Part shown: piece after piece, positions 23,913 through 36,599 of the stretch
Layout of the letters: the number at the start of each line of letters is the position of its first letter
How positions within the stretch are numbered: position 1 is the first letter of the stretch
Source of the DNA: Anagrus nilaparvatae
Taxonomy: Eukaryota; Arthropoda; Insecta; Hymenoptera; Mymaridae
Length of the DNA: 64,000 nt
Assembly (NCBI GenBank): GCA_022575985.1
Contig: JAKSXM010000007.1
Coordinates: 11,906,501-11,970,500 of the forward strand
Direction: 5' to 3'
The notes under the pieces: model-generated
The model's input: only the letters and a program-made list of their open reading frames with translations
What the model was told of the DNA's origin: nothing
The model's database searches: none
Program-made: the position numbers and the translations under genes

Positions 23913-24000
23913 CTCGTGTCCAGAAAAGTAAAGAATAGCCCAAATCGCAAGTAAACATGGTAAACTGCGATTTGGGACATTCTTTATTTATGGATAAGGG
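23913..24000. repeat. dispersed hairpin repeat, copy 3 (best preserved)
   Basis: Arms GTCCAGAAAAGTAAAGAATA plus CCCAAATCGCA and the reverse complement TGCGATTTGGG plus ACATTCTTTATTTATGGAT form a stem of about 30 bp with a 16-base loop. The same sequence family extends right to 24067 and resumes at 25353 after a hAT insertion. Confidence 0.85.
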
Positions 24001-24067
24001 CCGTATAAATTTTTTCTGCGACAGTAGCGAGAAAATTCGATTTCATTGGCCGCGCAGCGGCCAGGAT

Positions 24068-25352
24068 TAGTGATGGACGAGACCACGAGACTGGTCTCGA
24101 TCTCGTCTCGGTTTCGTCTCGTTTTCGAGACGAGACCGAGTCGAGACCAAGCAACAATTTTTCGAGACGAGGCGAGATTATCCCACCGAGACTCTCGGTC
24201 TCGTCTCGGTCTCGAAATTTTTTTTGAAAAATAATTTATATGACAAATTTAAATTTAAGTACAAAGAAGTCTTACGTAAGCTTTTATTGCATACCTAATA
24301 AATGTATATTCATGGTAGGATGAAACTTTTGACAAAAAAAATGAAATAAAAAAATTTCTTCTTGTTTTTTTGAACATTCAGTACTAATACGAATGGAAGA
24401 TAATTAATAACTATTATTATTATGTATAATAAAAAAAATGGAATTATTAATTTTTGCTATAAAGTTCGCAGCTGCCCTCATGGATACACAACTTATAAGT
24501 AGTGTATCCATGGCTGCCCTAATAAAAATTTTTTATTTTTAAACAGTTCAACTTAAATCATAAATAATAAATAAAAAAAATATTTGATTATTTAGAATAA
24601 TAAAGTTATAAAAGAGGTAATATATAACTTTATCAAAATAATATTGAACAGGTATAAATAAATTCGCTATTATAATAGATAGGAAAATGAATATAATTAT
24701 ATAATTTTATATTTAATTTTTAAAATTGACATAATTTCATGTTTTGTAAAAATATAGCAATTTAATTTTAAGTCCTTTGCGAGGGGGGTGTTAATTTCCT
24801 TTACTACATGCTAAATATAAAAAAATTTATCCCAAAAATGTTATCATGGTTATTAAATTTGTCTAATATTCATGAAAATTATTTGGCTTGATTAATTATT
24901 GATATTGTGAAATATTTGATCTGGTATATTTTGATGCATATTAATTAAATACTTCTGAAGAATTATGTAAAATTATATTTCTTCGTTGGCGCCGTTTCAG
25001 CATTAAACTTGGACGAATTAGCAATAACAGGGCATTAGAGAAAGATAAAAATTTAAACAATTGTTATAAACAAATTATTTTTTTTATTATTAAATTGTCA
25101 CCGGAAATGAAAAATGATCTACAATCAGAAAATAATAAGGTTAACCAGTTTAAATGCCTAAAATATCGCAATATACATTTTTAAATGCACATAAAGATAA
25201 CTAAAGTTTTTTTCGAGACTGTCTCGAAAATCGAGACGAGACCGAGGCGAGACCGAGACGAGACCGAGTCGAGACCTCAATTTTTGAAAATTTTCGAGAC
25301 CGAGACGAGACTGACCCAAAATCTCGTCTCGTCTCGGTCTCGTCCATCACTA
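24068..25352. mobile_element. non-autonomous hAT element with 8-bp TSDs
   Basis: The 8-bp duplication GCCAGGAT lies at 24060-24067 and 25353-25360. Terminal inverted repeats are TAGTGATGGACGAGACC and its exact complement. Both subterminal regions (about 150 bp each) are full of CGAGAC/GTCTCG words, likely transposase-binding repeats. The 1285-bp interior has no transposase frame. It sits inside another dispersed repeat. Confidence 0.93.
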
Positions 25353-25360
25353 GCCAGGAT

Positions 25361-25612
25361 CTCGTACTTTCGTGGCTACTGTACAGAAATAGGTATCTAT
25401 TTGTTCAACAAGGGAAAAAAAGTAGGATTTGGCTTTCAATGCAGTTGTATGCACGAGTGAGCGTAGCGAACGAGTTCAGACAGCATTGAAAGTAAAATTT
25501 CCTACATTTTTTCCCGTGTTCAACACATAGTTTTTCATTAAAAGCGAAACAAAGATCGCCCGAAAGTAAGAAAGTAGATCTTTTTTGCAGCGTGTAATGA
25601 AAAATCATTTTT
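25361..25612. repeat. dispersed repeat, inverted copy at 39345-39545
   Basis: About 200 bp, including AATGCAGTTGTATGCACGAG, TTTTTCCCGTGTT and AGTTTTTCATTAAAAGCG, match the reverse complement of 39345-39545. A weaker relative is near 8505-8600 (GCACTTACTCGTGCAACTGC). Copy right of the hAT insertion. Confidence 0.8.
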
Positions 25613-25768
25613 TTATCAAAAAAAAAATAACCTAGTTATTTTAAAAACCCTTTTCTCAGTTTTTCCTTGTAATTTTATGGAACTTTTTACCTATATAAAT
25701 AATTACACAGCTGCACAAAAAAAAAAAAATTTCTGATCCTGTAACTAGACCTACCTACAGGTAAGTTT

Positions 25769-26320
25769 TTCGATGTTCTAAAACCGAATATGCAGTCAGA
25801 ATTTAGCCTACACCCTCAGATTTTGCCCCAGCTACCCCCAGCCACCCTCTAAACCGCCCAAAAAGCAAATATTTTACTATGTCCAAAAGTTAAAAATAAA
25901 AGTACTTTAGTTATGTATTTTGATGTCCTAAAACCGAATCTGAAGTCAGAATTTAGCCTACACCCTCAGATTTTGCTCCAGATACCCCCAGCTACCCCCA
26001 GCCACCCTCTAAACAACCCCAAAAATCAAATATTTTACTATGTCCAAAAGTTAAAAATAATAGGACCTTATTTACGTATTTTGATGTTCTAAAAACGAAT
26101 TTCAAGTCAGAATTTACCTATCACCCTTAGTTTTTGCCCCAGCTACCCCAATCACCCTCTAAACTGCCCCAGAGGGTGAATATTTTACTTTGTGCAAAAG
26201 TTATAAATTAAAGTATCTTAGTTACGTTTTTTGATGTTCTAAAGACGAATTTTAATTCAGAATTTATCCATCATCCTTAGTTTTTGTTCCAGCTAGCCTA
26301 GTTACCCTCTAAAACCCACC
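25769..26320. repeat. tandem repeat, ~150-bp unit, four copies
   Basis: Units start near 25769, 25919, 26080 and 26234 with TTGATGTYCTAAAAMCGAAT, followed by GTCAGAATTTA, CCCTCAG or CCCTTAG, CCACCCTCTAAA and TTTTACTWTGTSCAAAAGTT. Divergence rises toward the right. Confidence 0.85.
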
Positions 26321-26632
26321 AGAGGAAGGTTAATTAACGAAACATACGTAATCATATATGCTCGTAGGTGCTTACTGTTTCCAACAAAAGTTCTTAGCAC
26401 CATCCTGATATCGCTGTAATATTCTAAAGCGATTAATTAACCTTCCTCTGGTAGACTTTAGAGGGTAACTAGCTGGGACAAAAACTATGGATGATGGATA
26501 AATTCTGACTTAAAATTCGTTTTTAGAACATCAAAAAACGGAACTAAGATACTTTAATTTATAACTTTTGCACAAAGTAAAATATTCACCCTCTGGGGCA
26601 GTTTAGAGGGTGACTGGGGCTATCTAGAGCAC
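26130..26632. repeat. large palindrome ending the tandem array
   Basis: From about 26430 the sequence runs as the reverse complement of 26130-26335 (CCTTCCTCTGGTAGACTTTA, ACTAGCTGGGACAAAAACTA, CACCCTCTGGGGCAGTTTAG). Arms are about 200 bp and the loop is about 95 bp. A transcript would form a long hairpin. Confidence 0.88.
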
Positions 26633-27215
26633 TTTAAGAGGTCGTTAAATAGGAAAAAAAATCAGTTCAAGTTCAAAAATCACGAAGGGACAAAAAAAAA
26701 TGCCTTTACCGTACCCTTATGGATCTCCGATTAAGAAGCGTTATAATTAAAATATTAAAAATTTAGCAAGTTTCAATCATAAAAATACTTTACTCTCCAA
26801 ACGGAAAAGTTTTTTTGTTCATTTGCCTACGAATTATTTTGATTTTTCTATAAAAAAGCCTTTACCGTTCCTGCCTTTACCGTTCCTCTTTTTTTTTTTT
26901 AATTATTAAATATTTTTAATATTTACTTCCAAAACTTGTTTTTTTAGTAAGAATTATTCAAAAATATATGTTATTCTTCTCTAAAATACATAAAACTTTC
27001 ATATATTAAGGGCGTATGTAACGATTTTGGATTTTAATGGTTTTAAGCTGTTTTTGACTTATAATTATCAAAAAACGTAATAAATTGATGTAAAAGGTTC
27101 GTTATGGTGATTTTTATGCAATACTAAATAACTATTGGTGAAAAAAGTCTGAAAAACCTTGTTTGGACTTTAAAAAAGGAATTTTTTATTTTTAGTTTTT
27201 TAAGCTATTTTTTGT
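26625..27215. repeat. dispersed repeat, copy A
   Basis: Runs from AGCACTTTAAGAGGTCGTTA to about TTTTTAGTTTTTTAAGC and is matched in direct orientation at 36600-37145 with high identity. It has the recurrent words GCCTTTACCGT and GATCTCCGATTAAGAAGCGT. Copy A holds an extra run of GCCTTTACCGTTCC near 26860-26890. Confidence 0.85.
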
Positions 27216-27500
27216 AAGCCATATAGAGTAAAGACCATATTTTCAGATATTAATACTTTTATAGAAATAAATTAGGTACTAAACGTTCAAAAAGAAAAAA
27301 AATATTGCTATTATTTTTATTTGCAAAAAATTTCAAAAAATTATATTTCAGATCCAAAAAATTGACTATAAAAAATATGTCTAAAACTAGTGCTCCCACA
27401 GAAAAAAATGAGGTACTACTTTCAAAAATGAAAAAAATATTGTTTTTTTTACTTTTTTATACAAAAAGTTTTGAGAAAAAAAGTTCAAACAATTAAGTGT
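27216..27500. repeat. degenerate repeat related to 11870-12110
   Basis: Two internal units share AGAAATAAATTAGGTACTA and GAAAAAAATGAGGTACTACT. Same words at 11890-11920. An open frame at 27305-27496 is made of this repeat and is not a gene. Confidence 0.5.
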
Positions 27501-27508
27501 CCGTGTTA

Positions 27509-27675
27509 CAAGGGCGGATTCAGAGAGGGGGCGGTAGGGGCGATCGCCCCCCCTGAGCTCCTAACATTGGCATGTTTTTTGGTAATTTTTGTGTTTTTTG
27601 AAAAATTTTCATGAGAAAACATACAAAATTTTGCTTGAGCGCCCCCCCTGAGACAGCTTTCTGGATCCGCCACTG
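27509..27675. mobile_element. 167-bp hAT-type MITE with 8-bp TSDs
   Basis: CCGTGTTA is duplicated at 27501-27508 and 27676-27683. Ends are CAAGGGCGGATTCAG and CTGGATCCGCCACTG. The MITE has GC-rich subterminal words, GATCGCCCCCCCTGAG and GAGCGCCCCCCCTGAG, in an AT-rich setting. Confidence 0.95.
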
Positions 27676-27689
27676 CCGTGTTATCAACT

Positions 27690-29402
27690 AAAAAAGCTTA
27701 AATATGGGCAAATTTATGATGGAATAACTTATTAAAGGCCCATACTATGTATTAAAATCAAAATATGCACATATTTAAATGTAATTTTGTTTATCCATGA
27801 TTTTAAAACTTTTAGCATTTTTTGGCCAAAAAACGGTTTTGGACTTTAGCTACTGTACTATTATATACCAAAAATTTTGCAAATAGTTGAAATATTATAA
27901 AAATATAAAATAACATAATTTTCTGCAAAATTTAATATGTAAAAAACCTTACATACCCATATTTAACACTTTTTACTACTAAAAAATCCAAAAAACTCAT
28001 CGAAAACGCGTTTTTTTGTTTGTAAAATATCGCTTTTTGAAACTTTGGTAAAAAAAGTTTAAAGCTATGACCGCTTATAACTCGGTCCCAGTGTGTTCGA
28101 CTGATAAATTACAAAGGAACCTTTTTGTAGGAAATTGTCTCAGCTACAACTTTTATTTGAAACTTTTTCTTTTACTTTTTGAGTTATTTACCGTTTTGCC
28201 CCAACTTTAGCCCTCCCTTGGCTAAAGAAACCAGCAGAAACAAGCACATTTTTTTTCTGGAAAATTTTTGTCCATTTCGAGACCCTTATTTAATGGTGTA
28301 GGTATAGGTAATTCATAGATTTTTTTTATAAATAATTTTTTTTCGAGTTGTAAAATATGATCGTGTTTTATAAAACGCAAGCCTTCATAAAATGTATGGT
28401 TTTTAAAAATCAATTTCATATAAAATGTTTAAACAATAAAACTTATTATGTTTTTTCAGATTATTTTTGAAAATTTTATGATCAAGAAGAAATTTATATC
28501 AATCTTTGTGTGGAAAATTGCATTAGGAGCAGTCGAAAGTTGCACATTTTCAAATTTCCGTGCGTACTTCATTTACGTAAAAATTTCCGTATTTACTAAA
28601 AAAATATAACAAATAATGCTAAATGCTACCTACATTATCGACAAAAAATCTTATAAAAACCTAGTGTACCAACGTAATAAATGAAAAGAAAATAAAATTT
28701 AAATGAAACACAATTATAGGTTATAAAAAATAATATTTGGTAAAGGTCAATTATAGCCGGTTTTGTGTCAAAAGAAAAATTTTTCGTTTTTATATTAATA
28801 AAAAGTAAGTTTTTAAACATTTTTTAAAATTTCGCTAGTTAGTATATTATTAATTATTGGTGTCAATAATTCTACTTCTCTACGTGGTGCATTAGAGGTT
28901 CACTTATTCACTTAGTGGATAAAAATTACTTATCTGAGTTCCGGAAAGACAAATTTTTTTTTATTCGCTATTTTTTTTATTTTTATCAGATTCACTTATA
29001 TAACGTAGATAAATTATCAAAGGCTAAACCACATAGTAGCAAAAAGCTATTTTTAATAATTAAAATAAATTTAAAAAAATATTTGAATATAGCATTCTTA
29101 TATCAATATTTTCATACTTTTTCTCAAAAATTTTAGTTTTATTGCTTAATGTTAAAAATTATGGACTATTTCCCAATTGAAAAACTGTAATTTCAAATAA
29201 TATATTATTTTTATTTAACATATGGTTATGGATAAATTATTAATTTTTATAAAATTATTTTCTGATGACATCGTTTGACTTTGAATATCTAATAAAAAAC
29301 TTAATATTAATGTTTAATATTACATTTTAATACTAAAACAATTAATATATGCCTATCAATTATCTTAAATTGCTTGTTAACATTTTTTTTAAGGTTTGAA
29401 AT
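27690..29402. other. AT-rich intergenic DNA and Sgt 5' flank
   Basis: No gene seen. Open frames near 28222, 28635 and 28915 have no recognisable domain. The last bases before the Sgt start (TTTTTTTTAAG at 29393) could be the acceptor of a 5'-UTR intron. Confidence 0.5.
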
Positions 29403-30440
29403 ATGGCTAATAAAGGTTTAGTTGCATCAGTAATTAAATGCTTAACACAATTATTAGAACAAGATAATCTAAATGCAGAATCAAGAGAAGGGTTAGAAGT
29501 TGCAGTTCAATGTTTAGAAAATGCATATGGAGTAAACGCTTCAGACGCATTATCAAATTTTGATATAATAAAATTGTATCAAGAAATCGCTGGTCCAGTT
29601 AAAACAGATTATCCTAAAGTTTCTCCAGAAGTTAAACTTGAAGCTGAACGACTAAAAAATGAAGGAAACAATCTTCTGAAGAGTGAAAAATATTTGGAAG
29701 CTGTAGAAAATTACACAAAGTAATCATAATTCTTAATCAAAATTTAGTACTTTTTAAAAATATAAAATTAAATAAAATTTTAAAACTGTTTCAGAGCAAT
29801 TCAACTTGATGGAAGTAATGCAGTTTATTATTGCAATAGAGCAGCAGCTCATAGTAAGATTGGTAATCATCAACAAGCTATTAAAGACTGCAACACGGCC
29901 TTATCTATAGATCCTAAATATGGTAAAGCATACGGAAGGTTGGGGGTAGCCTATTCAAGTTTAAATAAATTTAAGGAAGCTAAAGAATGTTATCAAAAAG
30001 GTTTAGAATTAGAACCAGAAAATGAAAGTTTCAGAAGTAATTTACAAATAGCTGAAGAAAAACTAGCACAAAATGGTGGCCCAGGTTTAAATCTTGATCT
30101 TGGATCTCTATTAAGTAATCCTGCTTTAATGACTATGGCAAGACAAATGCTTTCTGATCCTTCAATGCAAAGTATGATGAATAATATTATGTCTGGTGGA
30201 AATGTTGAACAAGGAGGAAGAATGGAAGCTTTAATTCAAGCGTAAGTTTTCAAATATAACAATTAAAAATTATTTATTCATTAAATGTTTTGAAATCTCT
30301 CTTTAATTGATTTTTTATTTTAAATCAGCGGACAACAGTTAGCACAGCAAATGCAAACTGCTAATCCTGATTTGATTGAATCATTACGCAACCAAATGGG
30401 AGGAAATCCCAATGACTCCGATCCATCTCAACAACAATGA
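29403..30440 (+). CDS. Sgt: small glutamine-rich TPR co-chaperone (SGTA/Sgt), 3 exons
   Basis: Cytosolic co-chaperone that links Hsp70/Hsp90 with the BAG6/GET pathway for tail-anchored and mislocalised membrane proteins. Exons 29403-29719, 29795-30241 and 30329-30440 join in phase with GT-AG introns of 75 and 87 nt to give 291 residues, the normal family length. The N-terminus (MANKGLVASVIKCLTQLLEQ) is the SGTA dimerisation domain. Residues about 80-195 form three TPRs (AERLKNEGNNLLKSEKYLEA; NRAAAHSKIGNHQQAIKDC; YGRLGVAYSSLNKFKEA). The C-terminal part has the NPALMTMARQMLSDPSMQSM block and a glutamine-rich tail ending DPSQQQ. The start fits the family. A decayed copy of exon 3 is at 40270-40412. 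PIP4K follows on the same strand 1.1 kb downstream. Confidence 0.97.
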
Positions 30441-31565
30441 TTATAAATTTTGACTATTGGTAAATGGCAATTAAAAATGATTAAGCATTTTATTAAATTT
30501 TACAGAAATAAAATTATTTATTTAATTATATATTGTATGTACTGAATTAATTTTTTTGTATAAAAAATGAATTGATTGTGATTTAATAAACAAATATTAT
30601 GAAATTTTAATTATTTATACTTAAATATTTTTTCTTTATAAAATACAAGATAAATGTTAAAAAACTGTTTTATTTACTCTACTAAAACCTAAATAACTAC
30701 GTTTCAGCTTAAAAAATCCAAAATTTAAAAAGAATACTTTGCTTGCAAAATTTTTCTACGAATATCTGAAGGTTAAACAAAGCGCCCTAAAAAAAATAAG
30801 CAGGTGTTAAAACGCCACCTATTGAAAATTTGTTACATATAAAAATTAACAAAATAAAAAGAGATAGAAAAATCTCCTATTTTACCTACACACAGATGAT
30901 TAAAGAATCGGATTAAATGTAGTGATTTTGCGAGTTATATTATACATGTATTAACTTATCAGCAAATATAAATAACAAATTAAACAAAATATAATATTCA
31001 TATTGTGTTAAGGCTACAGTTACAGTTGACATTTTAGTGTTAATAAATTTATCCTTTATTGCTCCAGAAATATTCTTTAAAATAAAACGTTTTTATTCAA
31101 TAAATTATTTCTATACACCTAAAATAAACACGAAGGTTCCACACCTTTATGAAAAATATTCTGTCATTTATCTCTTATCTCTTGTTGTTTAAATATTAAA
31201 TCAAATATTTCAACAGTGCTACAATGATAAAAGAACGTAGACTCTTATAATTGTGCCAATAATGTTGAATTTTTAACATTATTATAAAAATTTCTTGCAT
31301 TTATTTTCTATAAAAAGGTTTGGATTTTATGTGTAAAAAAAATATTTAATTTATTATCATTTACTTATTAAATTTAATTTTTAATTTTTCAGAACTATAC
31401 TTATCTTATGGTTAAATCAATAACTTTTTCAAAGATTAAGAAATGTATAGCAGTTATAGTAATAAAAAAAAAGTATTGAAATTGAAGAAGAATTTTTTAA
31501 AAATAAGAATATAATAGTGTTTTTTAAAATTGTTATTAAAATATTAAGTAAAAAAATTTTTCAAC
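30441..31565. other. Sgt 3' end and PIP4K upstream region
   Basis: AATAAA words near 30506 and 30587 are plausible Sgt polyadenylation signals. The rest is AT-rich and must hold the PIP4K promoter and 5' UTR. I see no other gene. Confidence 0.5.
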
Positions 31566-33406
31566 ATGTCTGGAATGCCGCAAATTTCCAGCGGTTTGAG
31601 TAAATTAAAAAAGAAACATTTTCGAGTGAAACATCAAAAAGTAAAACTTTTTCGAGCTAATGAACCACTTCTCAGTGTTTTTATGTGGGGTGTGAATCAT
31701 ACCGTAAGTTAATAACTTTTATGATTATTTAACTTTATTGATATTAATTTAATTTAAATTAATTTAAAATATATTAACTAATATTTCAGATAAATGAATT
31801 AAGCCATGTTAACATACCAGTTATGCTTTTACCAGATGATTTTCGTGCTTACAGCAAATTAAAAGTTGACAATCATCTTTTTAATAAGTAAGCATAATTT
31901 ATTTTATCAAAGTAATGTTATTTTTCAGTTTATCAATTTATTAAAATTCATATTGTTTTTAATTTTTTTTTTTACTTTTTCAGGGAAAATATGCCATCGC
32001 ACTTTAAGATAAAAGAATACTGCCCACTGGTTTTTAGAAATTTACGTGAGAGGTTTGGAATCGATGATCTTGATTACAAAGAATCAATGACAAGGTTAGA
32101 AAATAATAGTTTTTATTAATTAATTAATTAATTAAATTTATCGTTTATTTTAATTTCTTTAGATCGCAACCTATTCTTGATGATTCTTCTGGAAAAAGCG
32201 GAGCAAAATTTTATCAATCATGTGATAAATTATTTATTTTAAAAACTCTCACTAGTGAAGAAGTTGAAAGAATGCATTCTTTTTTGAAACAATACCATCC
32301 AGTAAGATAAAAAAGAATTATTATAAATAGTATAAGTAAACACAAAATAATTGATTTTCATAAATTTTTTAGTATATCGTTGAAAGGCATGGAAAAACTC
32401 TACTGCCTCAGTATCTTGGAATGTATCGACTAACAGTTGATGGAGTTGAACATTATGTAGTAGCTATTAGAAATGTCTTTTCTAACCACTTAACAACACA
32501 TAAAAAATTTGATTTAAAAGGATCAACCGTTGATCGTGAAGCTTCAGATAAAGAAAAAGAAAAGGATTTACCAACCTACAAAGATAATGACTTTGTGAAA
32601 GAAAAAATGAAAATATACATTGGTGAAGAAGCTAAATCTAAACTTTTAGAAACATTATCAGCCGATGTTGATGTAAGTTATTTTTTCAGTTAATATTCAT
32701 ATGAACTAAAATTGAGGTTATTAAAGTTGATTTATGCTTTATATTTAGTTTCTAACACGATTGCATTTAATGGATTATTCATTACTTCTTGGTCTTCATG
32801 ATTGTGCTAGAGCAGAGCAAGAAAATAAAGAAAGAGCAGAAAAAGAAGAAGAAGAAGATCACGATGATGAAGAAGATAGTGAATCTGGCAGTGGTTTAGA
32901 AAATAAAGGTCCAGGTGGAGAGTATGTATTATAGAATTATTAAAAAATATTAAATTTTATGCGCCAAAAAAAAATTAATGATCATATAATTTATTACAGA
33001 AGATTGTGGGGTTGGAGTGGTGTTACAGGAATGGCAACTCCCCCAGAATCTCCACATGGAGCATTAGGTCGTGAAACAAGCTTACAGTATGAAGACAATA
33101 TTATACCTGAATTAGATATTTATGCGATTCCTAGTTCAGAAAGTAATATAACTTAATAATTCATTTAACATAAAATTTTGTATTAAAAATAAAAATTTTT
33201 TTTAAATAATTCTTTCAGGTGCACCAGTAAAAGAAATTTACTTTTTAGCTATAATAGATGTCTTAACACATTATGGGGTACGTAAACAAGCTGCTAAAGC
33301 TGCCAAAACAGTAAAATATGGGGCAAATGTTGATGGAATATCTACTTGTGATCCTGAACAGTATGGAAAACGTTTTATTGAATTTTTAAGCAAAGCCATT
33401 GAATAA
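31566..33406 (+). CDS. PIP4K: phosphatidylinositol 5-phosphate 4-kinase type II, 8 exons
   Basis: Lipid kinase that phosphorylates PI5P at the 4 position to make PI(4,5)P2, in cytosol, nucleus and endomembranes. Exons are 31566-31703, 31790-31887, 31984-32094, 32163-32301, 32373-32672, 32749-32921, 33000-33142 and 33219-33406. All junctions are GT-AG and phases match. The total is 1290 nt or 429 residues (family about 400-420). Seen in order: the N-terminal [20 protein letters not shown]; the glycine loop [11 protein letters not shown] with [14 protein letters not shown]; the catalytic block [14 protein letters not shown]; an acidic insert ([17 protein letters not shown]); and the C-terminal [36 protein letters not shown]. 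The activation segment matches the type II class, not PIP5K. No defect seen. Confidence 0.97.
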
Positions 33407-36400
33407 GTTTGAATATGTTTTATTTTTTTTGTTTCCTAATTTGAAAAAATTTTAAATTAAGATGAATGTGGTTAATTATATATTATTTAATTTAAAAAAA
33501 CATAATGCTAAATTTAAGACAAGAAAAATTTTAGATAATGATAATTAAAAATAATTTCTTGCAATTTTTAATTTCATTTTTATTATAAAAAATATGTGGT
33601 CAATTTTTTTTCTTAAGGAGGTTGGCTAAAGATTGAAAATGATGTGATTTAAGAATTTATGTGGCAATGCTACGTGAATAAAGTATTGTACCAAGAAATA
33701 TTCACACCTTAATAAACATATAATAACGTTGCAATACTTCAAATATTTTTTATTATTTTGCTAATTAAAACGAAACTACACTGTCAATTGCCTCCAATTT
33801 AATTCCGTCAACTTGTCTTTGCAAATCTTCTCCAAAAAAAAAATTTTTTTTAGATCATATTTAGAACTCAAGTTAGAAAAGTTGTATTTTCCATAAAAGC
33901 CTGTATAAAATTTCAATTTTTGGGCTCAATAACACAAAAACTAAGCGGTAAAAATTCTTCAGATTATGCAGGGTGATTTTAGATGGTAAATCCTTAAATC
34001 TGGCCAATTTTTAGACAAATCTTATATTTTTTTCAATCTGTAGTGAACCTCCTTAATTAAGCAAATTATCATTTTTTTATTGAATTTCATCGATTTATAA
34101 TAGCAATCCTTTTTGAAACAAAATAAAATTTAAGTTTATTTTTATATTTTATTTTTGAAAGGATCGCTTATCAATTATTTTTTACTGACTTGAAAACTTA
34201 AATAGTTGCACAATTTTCTTATATTTTATATTCTCTGACATTATTTAAAAATATTTGAATCAAAATTCAAAACTATGTAGTTCACTCTGTGTATGAAAGT
34301 TAAATTTTTTCTGAAAGCGAGCATATTATTTTTAAATATTTTTTAATAAAATTAATTTTATGTATAGCTGATTATTTTACTGTAAAAAAAGTAGTGCTGT
34401 GCTAAAAAAAAAAAATAATCTGTATTAATATTTCTTTTAGATTTATAAATAGTACTAATTTAAAAAAAAGTCTTGTATAAAATAGTGGATATTTCATTTT
34501 ATAATATAAGTTATTAAAAGTGTGATCAAAGCGATCACAAAAAAAAAATGGTTGCAATTAGAGTTATTGTTTATATGGTTTAATGTAATTATTAATGTTT
34601 TTTTTCTTATTAATTCTTATACACTTATATATTTATTTTATTTTTGTTAAAATTAAAAAAAAAAATATTTTCTTTTTTTTAATATAAACTTTTAGGACGT
34701 TTATAAAACAGAGAAAATAAGTCTGATTGTGAAGGCAAAATAAAACAAAATATTTCAGTTATTATAAAAAGCTAAACTTTTTTTTCTGATCAAAAATGTT
34801 TATTTTTGTAATTTTTTTCAAAATTTATAATTAATATAGTTATTTATTGCTTTGTTTTTATGAAAGGCTGTTCCAAAATTCACACATTTAAAATTTATCA
34901 ATCTCTATGCTCAAAAAATATCGTTCAATATAAAAAAGAATGCTACTATAACTATATTTATATTCATAATTTTTTATTACTATTTTTACTGTCATTATGA
35001 AAAATATTTAAGAAAAAAAAAAGAAAATTTTTATTCATATATATTTAAAAAAAAAAAAAAAATGCTTTATTATTATAAGAAATAAAAATATGTGCGTGTC
35101 TAAGCATTATACTATAATAATATAAAAGTCAGATAATGTATAAAAATAAAAAATTATCAGTGATTTTGTCCAAAAAAGAAAAAGAAAAAGTAAAAAAAAA
35201 AAAAAAAAAATTAAACAATAAGTGCAAACAAAAAATAATGATAGTCATTGTATTATTTAATAAATGTAAAATTAAGAAATGTATTCATATATTAATATTT
35301 TTAGTTTGAAAAAAATATATTTTTAATTTAAACAAAAATTTATTTATATATATTCAAAAAAAAAAAAAAAATAAATATTTATTTCCAAAAACTGATTTTA
35401 TGCAAAAAAAAATTTTAGTCATGTGTAAAACTTATAATATAACTTTGTATATACAATTAATTAATATCACTGAATAAATTTAAATTAAAAAAGTTGAGAA
35501 AAATATTCAAAAATAAATATTATGTGATTTTATTATTTCTTTCTAATATATAATTTATATTTATTATGAGAGATTCTATAAGCCAAATGATATGATATTG
35601 GGGGAGAGGATTTAAAAAAAATTGTTATCATTTTCATAGGTTTTTGCCAAATTCCTCCTCTTATTTTTCAAAATTACCTTTTTTTCCTGTTTTTTTTTAG
35701 CGATAATTGATAAATCCATTATATAAAAATCGATGGAGATCTGAAGTTGCTTCTATTCAACTTTTTATTCGCCTTCTGATTGGCCGAATTAAAATCGATT
35801 ATTCGAATTTAAATTTATTATTATAAAAATTAGGATTCAATATTGTATAAAATAAAAATATACTGATAAGAAAATATACATTTATCATAATTTAAATTAA
35901 TTCGAAACATTCAAAGATTAATTAATAAACTAATGATTATTAAAAAATGTTTATATATGCAAAATTTAAATAAATAAAGTTAATGGTTATGTTATTTAGT
36001 CTGTTTATAAATTAAAATACACAAGAAATGCACCTGCAACAAAAAGAGGTTAAAAGCAAAACTTGTAATATTTATAAAACTAATTAGGCTTAGGTATATG
36101 GCTCATTATCGTTTTTTTTTTTGGAAAAGTGACGTACAGCACGTTTCTGACTTCCAGATGCATTCATTTTAAAAAAATTTTTTTTTTAATTTTCAATTTC
36201 AATAAGTTTTTGATGGTACACCATAAAAATCAACATAATTTAATGTTTTAACTACTATAAAACATAAAATTATAGCAAAAAAGCCTTTACCGTTCCCTGT
36301 CACAAAGGAGATTCCTATACTTTGAGTGTCTGTCACTCACACCTATCAATTAATTTTCAAAAATTTTTATTTGGGGATTAACTGCTATATCATAAGGTTA

Positions 36401-36590
36401 AACTTTTTCCATATAGAAAAAAACTTACTTTCACTAATTATTACAAGGGTGAGAAGGTGTGTCACACGATTTTACAAAATGTGTTCGTAAAACGTAATTT
36501 ATTTAAATTAAATTTGATTTCTCTTAATAAAAACATTTTTAAAACCTTTTAATAGCATAAATGACAACTTAAATATATAAAAAATAAATT
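33407..36590. other. AT-rich intergenic DNA downstream of PIP4K
   Basis: No gene seen. The first few hundred bases are likely the PIP4K 3' UTR (AATAAA near 33679 and TTTATTAT-rich sequence). Poly(A) runs occur at 35047-35062, 35192-35210 and 35357-35370. An isolated GCCTTTACCGTTCC at 36282 echoes the dispersed repeat that starts at 36600. Confidence 0.5.
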
Positions 36591-36599
36591 CTTACACCA

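Noticed and set aside
24046..25460. Arginine-rich open frames (about 62 and 91 codons) at the hAT ends
   Set aside because: They arise from the CGAGAC subterminal repeats, one in each terminal region, and are not proteins.
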